Assembly: GCF_900102075.1 (NCBI RefSeq)
Contig: NZ_FNAV01000020.1
Span: forward strand, 1 to 64,000
Length of the DNA stretch: 64,000 nt
Reading direction: 5' to 3'
Origin: Salipiger thiooxidans
GTDB taxonomy: Bacteria > Pseudomonadota > Alphaproteobacteria > Rhodobacterales > Rhodobacteraceae
Numbering within the stretch: the first letter of the stretch is position 1; each line of letters begins with the position of its first letter. A program made the translations under genes and the position numbers. Below, one piece after another: positions 16,182 through 27,888 of this stretch. The notes under the pieces were generated by a model that searched no databases, was not told where the DNA came from, and was given only the letters and a program-made list of their open reading frames with translations.

Positions 16182-16661
16182 ATGAGCGACATCCAATCCC
16201 AAACCCTCGATCCAACAGAAGAGGCCAAGCTCGGCCTCGGCGCCCATGCCGCGGCGCTGGCGGTTGTTTGCGTGATCGCCCTGGTGGGCAACACCGTGGC
16301 GACGGAGAACACCGTCCCGCAGGGGCTGGTGGGGCTCATCATCCTTTGGGTGATGTGCATGATCGGCATGCTGCTGACGAAGTTCGTGCCGTTCAAGCTG
16401 CCCTCGGTGGCCTGGATTTCCGCCGTCGGCATTCTCGCGACCATGCCCTGGACCCCGGGCAGCGCCTGGATCCTCGACAAGGTCAGCCACGTGAATTTCC
16501 TGACGCTGGCCACGCCCTGCCTCGCATATGCAGGCATCGCGATCGCCAAGCGCGAGATCGAGATCGCCAAGACCTCGGGTTGGAAGATCGCCGTGGTCGC
16601 CGTGCTGGTGATGACCGGCACCTACGTGGGCTCGGCCATCGTGGCGCAGGCGTTCCTCTGA
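16182..16661 (+). CDS. Four-helix membrane protein, partner of the DUF3100-like protein
   Basis: A 159-residue protein with a short polar N-terminus and four hydrophobic segments (about residues 22-40, 48-66, 75-92 and 134-157). No enzyme motif is visible. It begins 3 bp after the preceding membrane protein gene, which implies coexpression and probably a complex. The arrangement recalls small/large membrane pairs in TTT or DctQM-like importers, but no sequence similarity to those was recognised. The function as an uptake module is inference. Confidence 0.6.
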   Translation: MSDIQSQTLDPTEEAKLGLGAHAAALAVVCVIALVGNTVATENTVPQGLVGLIILWVMCMIGMLLTKFVPFKLPSVAWISAVGILATMPWTPGSAWILDKVSHVNFLTLATPCLAYAGIAIAKREIEIAKTSGWKIAVVAVLVMTGTYVGSAIVAQAFL

Positions 16662-16678
16662 TCGCGCGCTGATCACCG

Positions 16679-16705
16679 CCACGGGCCGTGCTTCACGGCC
16701 CGTGG
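16679..16705 (+). terminator. Perfect 12-bp hairpin at the end of the catabolic cluster
   Basis: CCACGGGCCGTG and its exact complement enclose a 3-nt loop, 17 bp after the last stop codon. There is no T-run after it, so termination may depend on Rho or the element may stabilise the mRNA 3' end. Confidence 0.6.
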
Positions 16706-17318
16706 TAGCTGGCACCCCGCCGGGGACGGTGTGCTGCAGTCGAGGACATGGCAGCGATGAACATCTTCGGGGGGTTCGTGTCGGACCGGCCGACGGATCG
16801 ACCGCTGGGCGGCTTCGCTCGGCACGGTACGCTCAGGGTCTGAACAGGCCCGGAAAACTCGCTCTGATTCACTTCTGATCCTGGTCCCGACATCTGGCCC
16901 GGACCATTCTTGAGACGGCCCATTCCGGCGGGCCCACATCTCATCAATGTATGAGCCTCCCTCCCGGTGATCGGGGCGGCGTTGTCCGGCATACGCGCGG
17001 TAAGGCTTCTGCCCGGGCGCACCAGGCAGGACAGACTGGTGCGCTATCTGGGCATGGATTGCCAGGATGAGGCCGAGAAACGCCCTGCACTCCCGCTTTG
17101 AGCAAGGGCGTCTCCGGGGGAGACCGGCACAGGTCTGCGCGAGCGCAACAGCAGGCCGCAGCAACGTCCGCCCGAGGCATTGCCCGACTGACGGTCACAA
17201 GGTGCGTTCGAGGGTCTCGGGTCGGTGTTGAGTAAGCCGGAGGCGCCGCAGCTGGCCTGCCGCAATATCGAGGTCCGTGATCGCGCGGCGCGAGACCCTG
17301 CACGGCCCGGAGAGGGTC
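16706..17318. other. 613-bp stretch without a recognised gene
   Basis: Frames here are short or of shadow type on both strands and none shows recognisable similarity. A 9-bp perfect inverted repeat, GCGCACCAG-N10-CTGGTGCGC, lies at 17017-17044. I found no tRNA and no clear transposase remnant. The region separates two blocks of opposite transcription and may be a decayed gene. Confidence 0.45.
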
Positions 17319-17338
17319 GGGGAGGCCGGGGCCTCCCC
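17319..17338 (-). terminator. Terminator-like hairpin after the methionine synthase genes
   Basis: GGGGAGGC and GCCTCCCC arms of 8 bp with a 4-nt loop lie just past the metH stop on the minus strand. There is no T-tract. Confidence 0.5.
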
Positions 17339-17343
17339 TTATG

Positions 17344-20053
<2,710 letters not shown>

Positions 20054-20061
<8 letters not shown>

Positions 20062-21103
20062 CGGCGGTTTCCTCGATCTGGCGCGGGGCGTAGGAGGCGA
20101 CGTGCTCGGCGATGGCACGGATATGCTCTGGCGTGGTGCCGCAGCAGCCGCCGACGAGATTGACCAGACCCTCGCGGGCGAAGACCTCGACCTTGGCGGC
20201 GGTGTCCTCGGGTTCCTCGTCGTACTTGCCGAAGGCGTTGGGCAGGCCGGCGTTGGGGTAGGCGCAGATCCGGGTGTCGGCGACACCGGCGAGCTCTGCA
20301 AGGTGCGGCCGCATGGCGTCGGCGCCGAGCGCGCAGTTCAGGCCCACGCTGAACGGGCGGGCGTGGCGCACCGAGTGCCAGAAGGCGGTGGGCGTCTGAC
20401 CCGAGAGGGTGCGGCCCGAAGCGTCGGTGATGGTGCCCGAGATCATGATCGGCAGGCGCGCACCGTGCTCGGCGAAGGCCTCGAAACAGGCGAAAATCGC
20501 GGCCTTGGCGTTCAGCGTGTCGAAGATCGTCTCGATCAGGATCAGGTCGGCGCCGCCGGCGATGAGGCCGCGGATCTGCTGCCCGTAGGCGCGGCGCAGG
20601 TCGTCGAAGGTCACGGCGCGGTAGCCCGGGTCGTTGACGTCGGGGCTGATCGAAGCGGTGCGGTTGGTCGGGCCCACGGCACCTGCGACCCAGCGCGGGC
20701 GGCCGTCTTCGGCGGTGGCGCGGTCGAGCGCCCGGCGCGCCACGCGGGCGCCCTCGACGTTCAGGTCGAACACCGCCTGTTCCATCGCGTAGTCGGCCTG
20801 CGCGATGGTCGTCGAGGAGAAGGTGTTGGTCTCGACGATGTCGGCCCCGGCCATGGCGAAGGCGTAGTGAATGTCCTCGATCGCCTTGGGCTGGGTCAGG
20901 ATCAGCAGGTCGTTGTTGCCCTTCTGCGGATGATCCGAGTGGAACGAGCAGCATTGCCCGCCGTGGCCGCGGAAATCGTCCTCGTCCAGACCGAGGGTCT
21001 GGATCTGCGTGCCCATCGCCCCGTCGAGGATGAGGATGCGTTCGCGGGCGGCCCTTGTCAGGTCGGCCACGGTCTTGGTCGGCGGAAGAATGAAGCTGTG
21101 CAT
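20054..21103 (-). CDS. metH: Methionine synthase homocysteine-binding subunit
   Basis: A 349-residue homocysteine S-methyltransferase barrel equal to the N-terminal module of Met[12 protein letters not shown] near residue 25, [11 protein letters not shown] near 85, [16 protein letters not shown] near 140, and the zinc-ligand cysteines in SVGLNCALG and GGCCGTTP. The ATG at 21103 (MHSFILPPT) is preferred; an in-frame start 51 bp upstream adds a non-family tail. The reading frame ends in the first codons of the downstream folate/B12 subunit, so the enzyme is split at the Hcy/folate linker and the two are translationally coupled. MetH pieces encoded as separate proteins are known in some roseobacters. 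Confidence 0.92.
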
Positions 21104-21235
21104 GTCGGACCTGCCTTTATCAGGCTTCCCGGATACTCCACACGGGCCGCACAATCAAATTCAACGATCGTGACAGGATCATGAGGTTCATTCATGTAGC
21201 CGCCATCACGACGCCGTTCCGCGCACCCGCATAAA

Positions 21236-21264
21236 GGGGCCCGGCCGCGCATCTGCCGGGCCCC
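21236..21264 (-). terminator. Rho-independent terminator of the ydc-like operon
   Basis: Arms GGGGCCCGGC and GCCGGGCCCC (10 bp, perfect) enclose a 9-nt loop, and TTTAT follows on the minus strand. It lies 14 bp beyond the stop of the aldehyde dehydrogenase. Confidence 0.8.
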
Positions 21265-21278
21265 GAGGCGGTCATCGG

Positions 21279-22703
21279 TCAGTGCGCGACCATGACGTGG
21301 CGCACCACCGAATAGTCTTCGAGCGCGTAGGAGGACATGTCCTTGCCGTAGCCCGACTGCTTCATGCCGCCATGGGGCATCTCGTTGGTCAGCATGAAGT
21401 GGGTGTTCACCCAGGTGCAGCCGTATTGCAGCCGCGAAGCCACCTGCATCCCCTTCGAGATGTCCTTGGTCCAGACCGACGAGGCCAGCCCGTATTCGCT
21501 GTCGTTGGCCCATGTGATCGCCTCGTCGGGGTCCGAGAACCGGGTGACCGACACCACCGGGCCGAAGACCTCGCGCCGCACGATCTCGTCGCTCTGCAGG
21601 GCGCCGGCCACGACGGTGGGCGTGTAGTAGAAGCCGCCGCCCTCGGGACTCGCGCCGCCGGTGGTGACCTCGATGTGGTTGGCCTCGCGGGCGCGGGCCA
21701 CGAAGCTCGCCACCCGGTCGCGCTGGCGCTGCGAGATCAGCGGGCCGATCTCGTTCTTGTCGTCGTCGGCGTCATTGTAGGTGATGGTTGACACCGCATC
21801 GGTGAGGTCGGCGACGAAATTGTCGTAGACAGAGGCATGGGCGTAGATCCGGCAGGCGGCGGTGCAATCCTGCCCGGCGTTGTAAAAGCCGAAGGCCCGC
21901 AGCCCCTCGACCGTGCCCGCGATGTCGGCGTCGTCGAAGACGATGACCGGGGCCTTGCCGCCGAGTTCGAGATGGGTGCGCTTGATGGTCTTGTTGGCCG
22001 CCTCGAGGATCTTGCGCCCGGTGGCGATGTCGCCGGTGAGCGAGATCATCGCCACCTTCGGGTGGTGGATCAGCGCCGAGCCCACGGTCTCGCCCCGGCC
22101 GAGGATGATGTTGACCACGCCCTCGGGCAGCACCTCGGCGAAGATCCCGGCGATTTTGAGCGCGGTCAGCGGCGTCTGCTCGGACGGCTTGAAGACCACC
22201 GTGTTGCCGGCGCCGATGGCGGGGGCGATCTTCCACGCCATCATCATCAGCGGGTAATTCCACGGCGCGATCGAGGCCACCACGCCGATGGGGTCGCGGC
22301 GGATCATCGAGGTGAAGCCCTCGAGATACTCGCCGGCCACCGGCCCGGTCATGCATCGCACGGCGCCGGCGAAGAAGCGGAAGCAGTCGACGATGGCGGG
22401 CAGCTCGTCTCCCAGCGCCAGCGGGCCGGGCTTGCCACAGTTGAGCGCCTCGAGCCGGGCGAACTCCTCGGCCTCGGCCTCGATGCGGTCGGCGATCTTC
22501 AACAGGTAGCCCGAACGCTCGGCGGGGGTGGTGCGGGACCATTTCGCAAAGGCCTTGTCTGCGGCGGCGACCGCCTCCTCGACCTGCGCCAGCGAGGCCT
22601 CGGGCAGGGTGCAGATGACCTCTCCGGTGCGGGGGTTGAGGATCTGCTCCTCGGTCTCGGCGCCAAGGACGCGCTGCGCGCCGATCAGCATCTGGGTGTC
22701 CAT
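21279..22703 (-). CDS. patD: Gamma-aminobutyraldehyde dehydrogenase (PatD/YdcW type)
   Basis: A 474-residue aldehyde dehydrogenase closely resembling 4-aminobutyraldehyde dehydrogenases, which turn the putrescine-derived aldehyde into GABA. Motifs are APWNYPLMMMAWK near residue 148, LELGGKAPVIVFDDADI with the general-base Glu near 245, and NAGQDCTAACR with the nucleophile Cys near 281. MPHGGMKQSGYGKDMS closes the family pattern. The ATG at 22703 follows AGGGAGAACACC. It is the last gene of an operon with a polyamine-type ABC transporter, the same order as E. coli ydcSTUV-patD, which supports a polyamine breakdown role. Confidence 0.87.
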   Translation of the reverse strand: MDTQMLIGAQRVLGAETEEQILNPRTGEVICTLPEASLAQVEEAVAAADKAFAKWSRTTPAERSGYLLKIADRIEAEAEEFARLEALNCGKPGPLALGDELPAIVDCFRFFAGAVRCMTGPVAGEYLEGFTSMIRRDPIGVVASIAPWNYPLMMMAWKIAPAIGAGNTVVFKPSEQTPLTALKIAGIFAEVLPEGVVNIILGRGETVGSALIHHPKVAMISLTGDIATGRKILEAANKTIKRTHLELGGKAPVIVFDDADIAGTVEGLRAFGFYNAGQDCTAACRIYAHASVYDNFVADLTDAVSTITYNDADDDKNEIGPLISQRQRDRVASFVARAREANHIEVTTGGASPEGGGFYYTPTVVAGALQSDEIVRREVFGPVVSVTRFSDPDEAITWANDSEYGLASSVWTKDISKGMQVASRLQYGCTWVNTHFMLTNEMPHGGMKQSGYGKDMSSYALEDYSVVRHVMVAH

Positions 22704-22735
22704 GGGTGTTCTCCCTGTCTGTTCTCGTTGAGGGG

Positions 22736-23545
22736 TCATTTCTCGGCGCCGGCGGTGTGTTCGCCGTCGCGGGTCAGGTAGTAGGCCGCGAGGATCGGCA
22801 GGAAGGTGACCAGCACCACCGCCATCGCCACCACGTTGGTGACCGGCCGCTGGCGCGGGCGCACCAGTTCCTCGAGCATCCAGATCGGCAGCGTGGTCTG
22901 CTGGCCGGCGGTGAAGGTGGTCACGATGACCTCGTCGAAACTCAGCGCAAAGGCGAGCATACCGCCCGCCAGCAGCGCAGTGCCGATGTTGGGCAGGATC
23001 ACCAGCGTGAAGGTCTGCAGCCCGTCGGCGCCGAGATCCATCGCCGCGTCGATCAGCGCCCCCGAGGTGCGGCGGAACCGCGCCACGGCGTTGTTGTAGA
23101 CGATGACGATGCAGAAGGTCGCGTGGCCCAGCACGATGGTCCATGTGCTGAAGGGGATCTCCAGCAGCGAGAAGGCCGAGCGCAGCGAGATGCCGGTGAT
23201 GATCCCGGGCAGGGCGATCGGCAGGATCACCAGAAGCGAGATGGTCTCGCGTCCGAAGAACCGCGACCGGGACACGGCGGCGGCGGTGAGCGTACCCAGC
23301 ACCAGCGCGATGGTCGTCGAGATCGCCGCGACCTTGAGCGACAGGCCAAGCGCCTGCCAGACATCGGGGCGGCCCACGGTGACGGCAAGCCACTTGGTGG
23401 TGAGCCCGGGCGGCGGCCACTGGTAGCTCGTTTCCTCGGTGGTGAAGGCGTAGACGAAGATCAGCGCGATGGGGGCCAGCAGGAAGATCAGGCCGCCGAA
23501 GGCCGCGAGGCGCAGGGCGAGGGGGGCGCAGGCGTCAGAGTGCAT
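22736..23545 (-). CDS. Polyamine-type ABC transporter permease (YdcV/PotC-like)
   Basis: A 269-residue inner-membrane permease with about six hydrophobic segments and the EAA-like loop ([18 protein letters not shown], then TLVILPNI) that contacts the ATPase. [17 protein letters not shown] is typical of PotC-type subunits. It overlaps the upstream permease by 11 bp and ends 32 bp before the aldehyde dehydrogenase start. Confidence 0.9.
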   Translation of the reverse strand: MHSDACAPLALRLAAFGGLIFLLAPIALIFVYAFTTEETSYQWPPPGLTTKWLAVTVGRPDVWQALGLSLKVAAISTTIALVLGTLTAAAVSRSRFFGRETISLLVILPIALPGIITGISLRSAFSLLEIPFSTWTIVLGHATFCIVIVYNNAVARFRRTSGALIDAAMDLGADGLQTFTLVILPNIGTALLAGGMLAFALSFDEVIVTTFTAGQQTTLPIWMLEELVRPRQRPVTNVVAMAVVLVTFLPILAAYYLTRDGEHTAGAEK

Positions 23546-24512
23546 CGAAGGCCCCCATGCGGCGCGCGGCCCAGAGGTAGATCCCCATGATGACGATGGG
23601 CACCACGGTGAAGGCGGCCGCCAGCGGGATGTTCCCGGCGGTGCCCTGCTGTGTGTAGACCGCCTGCCCGATGAAGAGCCGCGACGAACCGATGATCTGC
23701 GGGATGATGTAGTCGCCCAGCGTCAGCGAGAAGGTGAAGATCGAGCCCGCGACCACCCCCGGCAGCGCCAGCGGCAGGATCACCAGCCGGAAGTTCTGCC
23801 GCGGCGTGGCACCGAGATCTGCCGCCGCCTCGGTCAGCGTCGCGGGCACGCGCTCGAGCGAGGCCTGCACTGGCAGGATCATGTAGGGCAGCCAGATGTA
23901 GGTGAAGACGATGAAGGTGCCGAGGTAGCTGACCGAGAGCGAGTTGCCCCCGATGACCGGCACCGCCAGCACCGCCTCGAGCAGCCATGTCAGGTGCAGC
24001 TTGGCGAAGAGCCAGGTCAGGATGCCCTCCTTGGCGAGCACCAGCTTCCACGCGTAGACCTTGACGAGGTAGCTCGACCACAGCGGCAGCATGATCCCGA
24101 GGTAGAACACTGCCTTCCAGCGGCCCCGGGCGTAGCGGGCGGCGAAATAGGCAATGGGGAAGGCGAGGATGGCGCTCGCCACCGTCACCGAGGCCGCCAT
24201 CAGCACGGTGCGCAGGATGATGTCGAAATTGTAGGGCCGCAGCAGCTCGCCGTAGGTCTTGAGGGTGAACTCGCGCACCACGAGGCCCGAGAACTCGTCG
24301 ATCGAGAAGAAGCTCTGGATCAGCAGGGCGATCAGTGAGCCTACGTAGACGAGCCCGAGCCAGAGCGTGATCGGCAGCACCATGAGGAAGACGAACACCC
24401 GCGGGTGGCGCAGGATCCAGTCCACGAGGCGCGGCAGCAGCCCGCCGCGCGGCGCGAAGATCGCGGGCGCCGGATCGCGGGCGGTGGCGGAAAGGGGGGC
24501 GGCCTGCGTCAT
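23535..24512 (-). CDS. Polyamine-type ABC transporter permease (YdcU/PotB-like)
   Basis: A 325-residue permease with an N-terminal cytosolic stretch, a first membrane helix near residues 35-60, and five or more further segments. The ATPase-contact loop [16 protein letters not shown] is followed by VILPLALPG, as in PotB. The ATG at 24512 (MTQAAPLSA) is used; the 73 upstream residues in the frame are out-of-family. It overlaps the ATPase gene by 4 bp. Confidence 0.9.
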   Translation of the reverse strand: MTQAAPLSATARDPAPAIFAPRGGLLPRLVDWILRHPRVFVFLMVLPITLWLGLVYVGSLIALLIQSFFSIDEFSGLVVREFTLKTYGELLRPYNFDIILRTVLMAASVTVASAILAFPIAYFAARYARGRWKAVFYLGIMLPLWSSYLVKVYAWKLVLAKEGILTWLFAKLHLTWLLEAVLAVPVIGGNSLSVSYLGTFIVFTYIWLPYMILPVQASLERVPATLTEAAADLGATPRQNFRLVILPLALPGVVAGSIFTFSLTLGDYIIPQIIGSSRLFIGQAVYTQQGTAGNIPLAAAFTVVPIVIMGIYLWAARRMGAFDAL

Positions 24513-25486
24513 GCGGCCCCCAGCAGGTGGGCGCGGGCGGCATCCCACGAGACGCGGGCGGTGGTCCCGGGCTCGGGGGCCTCGGCATGGGGCGGCACCA
24601 GCGCCGTCAGGGGCTGGCCGTCGAGATCCAGCGCAAGCCGGGTGTAACGGCCATGGAAGGCACGGGCGGTGACGGTGGCGGGGCGGCCCGCGGGGTCGAG
24701 CACGATGTCCTCGGGGCGCAGGCTTGCCCACTGGCCGGCCGGGCCGACGCCCGCGACATCGGCGGGAATGACGTTCGAGGAGCCGACGAAATCCGCCACG
24801 AAGCGCGAGGCGGGGCGGCGGTAGATCTCTTCCGGCGTGCCGATCTGCTGCACGCGGCCCTCGGCGAAGACCGCCACACGGTCGGCCATCGACAGCGCCT
24901 CGTCCTGGTCATGGGTGACGAAGACGAAGGTGAGCCCGAGGCTGCGCTGCAGGGTCCGCAGCTCTTCCTGCATCTGCTCGCGCAGCTTGAGGTCGAGCGC
25001 CCCAAGCGGCTCGTCGAGCAGCAGCACGCGGGGCTTGTTGACCAGTGCGCGGGCCAGCGCCACGCGCTGCCGCTGGCCGCCCGAAAGCTCGCCGGCGCGG
25101 CGGTCGCCGTATCCTCCGAGTTCGACCAGCTCGAGCGCCTCGCGGGCGGCGCGGTGACGCTCGGCGCGGCCGACGCCCCTGACCCGCAGCCCGAAGCCCA
25201 CGTTGTCGAGCACGTTCATGTGCGGGAAGAGCGCGTAGCTCTGGAACACGGTGTTGACGTTGCGCAGGTAGGGCGGCACGCCCTCGGCGCGTTCGCCGAA
25301 GATCTCGATATGCCCGGCGGTGGGCTGTTCGAAGCCCGCCACGAGGCGCAGGCAGGTGGTCTTGCCCGAGCCCGAGGGCCCCAGCATGGCGAAGAACTCG
25401 CCGTCGCGAATGGCGAGGTCGACCTCGTCCACGGCCTTCACCGGTCCGAAATGGCGCGACACGCCCCGGAAGGTTACAGCATCCAT
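24509..25486 (-). CDS. Polyamine-type ABC transporter ATP-binding protein (YdcT/PotA-like)
   Basis: A 325-residue ATPase with Walker A GPSGSGKTTC near residue 36, the Q-loop NTVFQSYALFPHM, signature LSGGQRQRVALARAL near 136, Walker B VLLLDEPLGALD, and the H-loop VFVTHDQDEAL. The C-terminal ~90 residues form a TOBE regulatory domain, as in PotA. It powers import together with the two permeases downstream. It starts 73 bp after the binding-protein gene. Confidence 0.93.
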   Translation of the reverse strand: MDAVTFRGVSRHFGPVKAVDEVDLAIRDGEFFAMLGPSGSGKTTCLRLVAGFEQPTAGHIEIFGERAEGVPPYLRNVNTVFQSYALFPHMNVLDNVGFGLRVRGVGRAERHRAAREALELVELGGYGDRRAGELSGGQRQRVALARALVNKPRVLLLDEPLGALDLKLREQMQEELRTLQRSLGLTFVFVTHDQDEALSMADRVAVFAEGRVQQIGTPEEIYRRPASRFVADFVGSSNVIPADVAGVGPAGQWASLRPEDIVLDPAGRPATVTARAFHGRYTRLALDLDGQPLTALVPPHAEAPEPGTTARVSWDAARAHLLGAA

Positions 25487-25559
25487 CAGGTCAGTCTTTC
25501 GAGGGAAGAGAGAGGGGGAGGCGCACCGGGTGGGCCGGCGCGCCTCGGTCAGGTCGTGA

Positions 25560-26723
25560 TCAGCGCCCGCCGATCACGCCGATGTAGTCGGACACCCAGC
25601 GGTAGTAGGGCACGCAGCTGCCCTGGCTCTCGCATTGCGACACCGGGGTGCGCCAGAAGGCGATCTTCTCGAAATCGTCGAGCCCGTTGGCAGAGCAGCC
25701 CTCGGCGGTCTGCATTCCGGAACCGTCGGTGCAGGCTTCGGGGACCGAGGGCACTGCGCCGAACCAGACCGAGAGGTCGGATTGCAGGTTGGACGAGAGC
25801 GAGTGCTCCATGAACTTGTAGGCGCAGCTCGGGTGCTCGCTGTCGGCGTGCAGCATCAGCGTGTCGGCCCAGCCGGTGGCGCCTTCCTCGGGGATGGTCG
25901 AGGCCACGGGGGCGCCGTCGGCCTTGAGCAGGTTGACCTGGAACGGCCACGAGGACGAGGCCACGACGCCCTCATTCTTGAAATCGTCGATCTGGATGAA
26001 GGCGTCGTGCCAGTAGCGCGAGACCAGCGTGCGCTGGGTGCGCAGCAGGTCGAGCGCGGCGGCATATTGCGCGTCGTTCAGCTCGTAGGGCGAGGTGATG
26101 CCGAGATCGGGCTGGTGCGCCATCAGGTACATGGCGGCGTCGGCCACGTAGATCGGGCCGTCATAGGCCTGCACCCGACCCTCGTTGCTCTCGCCGTCCT
26201 GCAGGGTCATTGGCTCAAAGACCACCGACCAGCTCGTCGGCGCCTCGGGGAAGACCTCGGTGTTGTACATCAGCACGTTCGGGCCCCACATGAAGGGCGT
26301 GCCGTAATGGGTGCCGTCGACGGTGTGCCAGGGCGCGTCCTTGAGCCGGTCGTCGACCCTGGACCACGACGGGATCAGGTCCACGTTGACGGGCTGCAGG
26401 CGTTTTCCTGCGATCAGCCGCAGCGAGGCGTCGCCCGACGCGGTCACGAGGTCGAAGCCGCCCTCGTTCATCAGCGCCACCATCTCGTCCGAGGTGTTGG
26501 CGGTCTTGACCTCGACCATGCAGCCGGTCTCTTCCTCGAACTTGGTCACCCAGTCGAACGCGGGGTCGGTCTCGCCGCGCTCGATGTAGCCCGGCCAGGC
26601 GACGATGGAGACCGAGCCCTCGCCCTCGCCAAGCTCGGTGAGCATCTCCTGGGCGGACAGCGGAAGGCTGGTGGCGGCAACGAGCGCGAGGCCCGACACG
26701 CAGCCGTGGAAGATCTTTTTCAT
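25560..26723 (-). CDS. Polyamine-type ABC transporter substrate-binding protein (YdcS/PotD-like)
   Basis: A 387-residue periplasmic binding protein with a signal peptide (MKKIFHGCVSGLALVAATS, cleavage near LSAQ-E). The mature part begins SVSIVAWPGYIERG and contains FEEETGCMVEVKTANTSDEM and PFMWGPNVLMYNTEVF, typical of the PotD/PotF/YdcS group. The ATG at 26723 is used because the 15 residues before it do not fit a signal peptide. Four cysteines in the C-terminal third may form disulfides. Ligand specificity (putrescine, spermidine or another amine) is inferred from operon context. Confidence 0.9.
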   Translation of the reverse strand: MKKIFHGCVSGLALVAATSLPLSAQEMLTELGEGEGSVSIVAWPGYIERGETDPAFDWVTKFEEETGCMVEVKTANTSDEMVALMNEGGFDLVTASGDASLRLIAGKRLQPVNVDLIPSWSRVDDRLKDAPWHTVDGTHYGTPFMWGPNVLMYNTEVFPEAPTSWSVVFEPMTLQDGESNEGRVQAYDGPIYVADAAMYLMAHQPDLGITSPYELNDAQYAAALDLLRTQRTLVSRYWHDAFIQIDDFKNEGVVASSSWPFQVNLLKADGAPVASTIPEEGATGWADTLMLHADSEHPSCAYKFMEHSLSSNLQSDLSVWFGAVPSVPEACTDGSGMQTAEGCSANGLDDFEKIAFWRTPVSQCESQGSCVPYYRWVSDYIGVIGGR

Positions 26724-26816
26724 CTTGCGTTCCCTGTTGCAGCGGGAGTCCGTGCTCCCTTGCAGCAAGCGTGGGTAGAGAAATCCGATTTCACAAATTC
26801 AATTGTCAGGTTGCCC

Positions 26817-26835
26817 GTATCGGAATTTCCGATAC
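26817..26835. promoter_or_regulatory. Candidate LysR operator (GTATCGGAA-N-TTCCGATAC)
   Basis: Two 9-bp arms form a near-perfect palindrome around one central base and include a T-N11-A core (TCGGAATTTCCGA). It lies between the LysR stop and the binding-protein start, 94 bp upstream of the latter. A related half-site, AAATCCGATTTC, occurs at about 26781, suggesting a recognition plus activation site. Confidence 0.6.
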
Positions 26836-26864
26836 CGCTTCTGCAACGCCGCGTTGGCGTCGGA

Positions 26865-27767
26865 TTATCGAACGTTCTTGTAGGTTTGCGCCGAGCGGAT
26901 GAATTCCCGGGTGGCGGGCGAGAGCGGCGCGCCCTTGCGCCAGACCACCCCCACCTGCACAACCGGCAGGCTTCCCGACACGTCGCGCGACACGATGCGG
27001 TCGCCTTCCAGCGACCAGCGGCGGTAGACCAGTTCCGGCAGGATGGCGATTCCTGCGCCGGTCGCCACGAGCGAACGCACCGCCTCGACCGAGCGGGTGC
27101 GGAACGCCACCCTCGGGCGGGCGCCAAAGGCCGAGAGCAGCCTGCGGGTGGCCTCCTCGATCTCGTCCACGCGCAGCATGATGATCGGTTCGTCCACGAG
27201 GTCCTCGATGGAGACCGAAGTGCGGGTCGACAGCTCGTGGCCGTTGGGCAGCCAGAGCTGGTAGGGCGAGGTGTCGATGATCTCGGTCTGCAGCGCCATG
27301 CGGTCGCGCATGTTGGTGGTCACCATCACTGCCGCGTCGAGCTCGCCGCCGATCAGCAGGTGCTCGAGATACTCGCCGCTGTCCTCGAGCGCGGTCACCT
27401 CGACGCCGGGGTTGGCGCGTCGGAAGCGCGAGAGGATGTCCGAGAGCACGTAGCCCGCCACCAGCGAGGTGACGCCCACGTGCAGCTTGCCGCTGAGCCG
27501 GTCGGGATCCTTGGAGAGCGACAGCCGCGCGTCCGAGACGCTGCCGAGGATGCCGGTCGCATGGCGCAGGAACTGGTGGCCCTTCTGGGTGATGTCGAGC
27601 CCGCGCGGGTGGCGCTCGAAGAGCTGCACGCCGAGATCGGCCTCGAGCTCGCGGATCGCCTCGGTCACCGCCGATTGCGAGATCGCCAGCGCCTGCGCGG
27701 CCCCCGAGACCGTGCCGCTTTCGGCGACGGCGAGAAAGTACCGCAGCTGTCTGAGTGTGAATGCCAT
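26865..27767 (-). CDS. LysR-type regulator of the ydc-like operon
   Basis: A 300-residue LysR regulator: winged helix LRQLRYFLAVAESGTVSGAA with QALAISQSAVTEAIRELEADLG, then an effector domain with LSGKLHVGVTSLVAGYV and LLVDEPIIML-like blocks (DLVDEPIIMLR). It is transcribed in the same direction as the transporter operon and lies directly upstream, with a palindromic LysR-box-like site in the gap. Control of the polyamine-type operon is therefore likely; the effector may be a polyamine or an aminoaldehyde. Confidence 0.92.
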   Translation of the reverse strand: MAFTLRQLRYFLAVAESGTVSGAAQALAISQSAVTEAIRELEADLGVQLFERHPRGLDITQKGHQFLRHATGILGSVSDARLSLSKDPDRLSGKLHVGVTSLVAGYVLSDILSRFRRANPGVEVTALEDSGEYLEHLLIGGELDAAVMVTTNMRDRMALQTEIIDTSPYQLWLPNGHELSTRTSVSIEDLVDEPIIMLRVDEIEEATRRLLSAFGARPRVAFRTRSVEAVRSLVATGAGIAILPELVYRRWSLEGDRIVSRDVSGSLPVVQVGVVWRKGAPLSPATREFIRSAQTYKNVR

Positions 27768-27859
27768 GCGCTCCGCCCCTGCCTGTGCGCGTCCCTAGGT
27801 GCGTGTCCGTAGGAGCGCCCCCGGGCGGCAGCAGACCGCCCGATGCCGGCAGATGCAAG

Positions 27860-27878
27860 CCCGCCGCGTCACGGCGGG
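27860..27878 (-). terminator. Hairpin after glnD
   Basis: CCCGCCG and CGGCGGG arms (7 bp) enclose a 5-nt loop 10 bp past the glnD stop on the minus strand. No T-tract follows. Confidence 0.5.
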
Positions 27879-27888
27879 CCCGCCGGGG

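Noticed and set aside
16693..17022. Minus-strand 109-codon frame in the silent stretch
   Set aside because: No recognisable motif, no ribosome-binding site, and composition typical of non-coding GC-rich DNA.
21104..21235. Possible SAM-II or SAH riboswitch upstream of the split metH genes
   Set aside because: The leader has isolated phrases such as GATAAAGGC, but I could not match the pseudoknot and conserved core of any SAM or SAH class.
25635..27812. Long open frame opposite the binding protein and LysR genes
   Set aside because: It crosses two real genes and their intergenic operator, and its translation has low-complexity composition.
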